Assembly: GCF_026212465.1 (NCBI RefSeq)
Contig: NC_080058.1
Span: forward strand, 2,342,001 to 2,406,000
Source of the DNA: Amaranthus tricolor
Taxonomy: Eukaryota; Streptophyta; Magnoliopsida; Caryophyllales; Amaranthaceae
DNA: 64,000 nucleotides
Reading direction: 5' to 3'
Below, one piece after another: positions 61,500 to 64,000 of the stretch (position 1 is the first letter of the stretch; the number at the start of each line of letters is the position of its first letter). The notes under the pieces were generated by a model. It was not told the DNA's origin. It did no database searches and saw only the letters and a list, made by a program, of their open reading frames with translations. Both the position numbers and the translations under genes were made by a program.

Positions 61500-61612
61500 A
61501 GTATATAACATATTCTGAGGCTTTAAATATCAGCTTAAACTTTTAGTGAGGAACCACCTCAACTAAAAGTTTAAGCTCATTGTTAAAGCCCCAGAATATG
61601 TTATATACTTTA
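61500..61612. mobile_element. two TRIM LTR fragments in inverted arrangement
   Basis: A plus-oriented LTR piece (tatataacatattctgaggc...cagcttaaacttttag) is followed directly by a minus-oriented one (gaggaaccacctcaactaaaag...gaatatgttatatac), making a palindrome of about 110 bp in intron 3 of copy C. Confidence 0.65.
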
Positions 61613-62452
61613 TCACGGCATAATAAGAAATATATTATCAGGATATGTGTATCCACAAATTCGATTACATTCCAAGAAACAAGCACATATAGATTGTTTG
61701 TAGAGATGATGAACAGCATGAGAAAATGTTTCAACTCGAGTGTCCCTCTTGCCTTCAGTCATCTAAGCAAGATAAGTGGTATTATATATTGAAATTGATG
61801 TGTAACAGCCTAACAGGGAAACCACAACAAAAACACAAACATTATCTTGATGATCGACTTCGTGTTTCACAGAAGACAGACATACCATTACTGATTCCTT
61901 GCAGAACTCCGGATCAGAGAACCAACTTTCATCGACCACAACCTCAGGAGTTCGAAGCTTTCCAGTGAAAAGGACCGCGGACATTGAAGAAGTCAAAATC
62001 ACTCTTCTGACAGTAGGAAACTTTTTACAGGAGGTAAGAACATTGAGTGTCCCTTGATTGCAGGGTCAAGAATATCAACCTGTAATGTTTAGAAAACCAT
62101 ATGGATGAATAGCTTGAATAATTCGAGTTGATACAATTATGAATTAATACTTCACGTCCTATTACAGAAAAATCAAAAAGTACAAAAATTGTGAAACAAT
62201 CAACTTCCCAAAGAACATAAAATTGGTTATACAACAACTAATCCCAAAAGATTGGTATCAACTACATGAACCATTCGGTGGTCGACCATGTAAAGTCTTA
62301 GAGTTGATTTATCATACTCCAAACTTCCAATATACGAATACATTGCATTACTATTCTGGTTTATCCTCATTGATTAATAAATCCATAAAGATCCAATCCT
62401 TTTTCTAATTGGTGACAATCAATGCCATGTACATAAAATGAAGATCCAAATA

Positions 62453-62680
62453 TAAGCTTTTGTTCCTTTACATGGAAAGCCAATTTGACAAGAGGTCACG
62501 GGTTTGAACCTCAACAACCACTCATAGTGGAATATTTAGCGCCATGTATGAAAAAGGCATGTGCTGCATCTATAAATTTAAACCAGAGGGCTCTTATGTG
62601 AGGGGACGTGTTAGAATATGTAATATATCATGAGGCCTCAGCCATCACTTAAAGTTTTTGACTGAGTCGGTTCCTTGACA
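62453..62680 (+). mobile_element. TRIM-like retroelement in intron 2 of copy C, 5'-damaged
   Basis: The 3' LTR at 62609-62680 (tgttagaatatgtaatatat...ggttccttgaca, 72 bp) is preceded by the tract gtgaggggacg. The internal region includes aagaggtcacgggtttgaac and gtggaatatttagcgcc. The 5' LTR survives only as aagcttttgttcctttaca at about 62455-62471. Orientation is opposite to the reductase gene. Confidence 0.75.
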
Positions 62681-63349
62681 ATTGGGGTATCAAAACCCAA
62701 ACTTTCACAAGTCCCCCTCTAGTTTACAGTAATTTTCATGTTTGTTTCTGGTTTGTAATTCATTTTTCTCAATTTAAACATCCATAAATGTTAAAAATCC
62801 AAAAAAAATATAGTGGATAATGCAATAGATACTAAAAACCTAACTGCAAGCCAACATTAAGAGTTTTAAAACTAATACAATTACAACTACTAAAAAAGAA
62901 ACAGAAGATTGACCTGGGGATCAGTTACATTGAGAAGTACAGGAGATACAGTATGAAAAACACCATCACAACCAGAAATAGCAGAATCAAAAGAACCCTC
63001 TTCCATTAAATCTGCTTTAAAAAGGTTAAGTCTTTCGTGTGCTCCCTCAAATTCCAACAAATGTTCAACCTTTGTTGAATCATCTGTATCACAAATTCAA
63101 TAGGAAATTGATCAAACAGTTAAAAAGGGACAAAATTGAAGAATTTAAGAGATACCCAGATGAAATTTTGAAGTGAAAAAGGAGGGAAGATTAAGGAAAG
63201 AAGAATACTTACGTGGATTACGAACAGTGGCATTGACAGTGTAACCATGGCTAAGCAAAAGCTTAACAAGCCATGAAGCAATGTAGCCTGATGCTCCTGT
63301 TACACACACCTTCTTACCTTGTCCACTCATATTCTCTGAAGTCACAGCA

Positions 63350-63625
63350 ATGAACCGGTTTGCGCTCTTTAAGATCCTTGTACGTTAAGATGGAACGAGT
63401 CAAGTCATACTTGGTTTCGATAAATTGTCAATTTCAAACGTTTATCAATGCTAAAAAGTGTATAAAAATGAAGAGCATTTATGAGAATATTATGTGATCG
63501 ATGTGCCTTTAAAGTTAATACATAAAATTTTATCGAACTATTATTAGATAGGCGCTACTATATGGATCAAATGTTGGTATTTTAGAATACATCATAGTAG
63601 AAAGATCAAAAGTGGAAAAATGTGA
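63350..63625. other. upstream flank of copy C
   Basis: No coding sequence. On the minus strand a TATA-like tttttatacac lies about 130 bp upstream of the ATG at 63330, too far for a confident core-promoter call. Confidence 0.35.
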
Positions 63626-63980
63626 ATGCTTCGAAGGATGAGTGGACATACTTTTAGGGATAGAATTCGAACGAGAATATGCACAAGTTATAGAAGTTAC
63701 AAATATTGAGGATAAAAGATGAAAGAGAATCGTTTAAGATTGTTTGGGCATGTGCAAAGACGGGGTATTAGCGAACCATGATGAAGATAGAAAGTTAGAT
63801 CTTGAGAGACTTAAAAAGAGGACGAAAAAACTGAAAAAGTTAGAGGACATGAGTGAAAAATGATATAAATAACCTAGACTTATAAATTGAAATGGTAGAG
63901 AAATCGAAATGAATAGAGATGAAGAATTCATGTGAAAGAGCATTGAAATTGATATACAGATGTATGAGCTTTGTGAGAAG
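63626..63980 (+). mobile_element. decayed LINE fragment, C-terminal reverse-transcriptase region
   Basis: Translating 63626 onward gives MLRRMSGHTFRDRIRTRI, then, past two stops, KMKENRLRLFGHVQRRG. These match the EMRMLRWMSG and KMRENRLRWFGHVQRR segments typical of plant LINE reverse transcriptase C-termini. Later codons (LKRGRKKLKK and similar) are frameshifted. Multiple stops make it non-functional. It may continue past the window edge. Confidence 0.7.
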
Positions 63981-64000
63981 TTAATGAACGTAACGATTGA

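Larger units (their letters stand above)
60470..63330 (-). pseudogene. reductase copy C: frameshifted and 3'-truncated SDR gene
   Basis: Exons matching copies A and B are 63330-63213, 63083-62914, 62079-61886, 60844-60682 and the first part of exon 5 from 60592. The ATG at 63330 gives [20 protein letters not shown]; the upstream in-frame codon is GTG. Exons 1, 2 and 4 are intact in size, with the catalytic pair kept (MWYKIFK). Exon 3 is 194 nt instead of 195: near 62052 one base is missing in the codons for KGTLN, and the resulting frame meets a TGA about 12 codons later. Exon 5 loses similarity after HILAFESPLA (about 60500), and exon 6 is absent, so the C-terminal 80 or so residues are gone. 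The rest of the gene looks young. Introns carry a TRIM and a foldback MITE. Confidence 0.85.

Noticed and set aside
62223..62408. Plus-strand frame near 62.3 kb
   Set aside because: Inside intron 2 of the reductase pseudogene, no motif.
60470..63330. Copy C as a functional reductase
   Set aside because: One-base deletion in exon 3 with a following stop, half of exon 5 missing and no exon 6.

Overview
This is nuclear DNA from a dicot flowering plant. The evidence is very AT-rich intergenic sequence, multi-exon genes with GT-AG (and one GC-AG) introns, hundreds of bp of (TA)n, many Stowaway/Tourist/hAT-type miniature transposons, a Cassandra-type element carrying 5S rRNA sequence, and plant-only families (cinnamoyl-CoA-reductase-like SDRs, a germin-like fragment, an IDA-like peptide relic). 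Caryophyllales is possible from the repeat style, but the species cannot be fixed from sequence alone.

Layout. 1-8 kb: one multi-exon gene of unknown function on the minus strand (2230-4367) and an uncertain first exon at about 1 kb. 8.5-20 kb: gene-free, AT-rich DNA with several MITEs and one long inverted repeat with an internal microsatellite. 20.3-25.4 kb: a five-exon coiled-coil protein gene on the plus strand with one GC-AG intron. 25.7-28.6 kb: Tourist-like MITEs, a broken IDA-like secreted-peptide gene next to a (TA)n tract, and the 3' end of a germin-like gene abutting a foldback element. 29-31 kb: LTR-like debris. 31.3-34.5 kb: a small coiled-coil gene on the minus strand whose 5' UTR exon lies against a roughly 877-bp (TA)n array. 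36.5-37.6 kb: a small two-exon gene for a 79-residue conserved plant protein, probably mitochondrial. 37.9-42.2 kb: old tandem duplications, then a Cassandra element whose 5' LTR was split by an 835-bp hAT element with a perfect 8-bp target duplication.

46-63.3 kb is the main gene block: three tandem minus-strand copies of an NADP-dependent extended SDR gene (cinnamoyl-CoA reductase/dihydroflavonol reductase-like), all built on the same six-exon plan. Copies A (328 aa) and B (332 aa) are intact. Copy C has a one-base frameshift in exon 3 and has lost half of exon 5 and all of exon 6, so it is a pseudogene. Their introns are repeatedly invaded by one very small LTR element (about 72-bp LTRs, initiator-Met primer site, polypurine tract, 5-bp target duplication in one copy), which I read as a TRIM-type retrotransposon, and by two related foldback elements. 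The window ends in a decayed LINE fragment.

No RNA gene, CRISPR array or replication origin was found. The most unusual items are the TRIM family nested in the reductase cluster, the multi-motif IDA-like relic, the Cassandra/hAT nest, and the huge (TA)n array in a promoter position.
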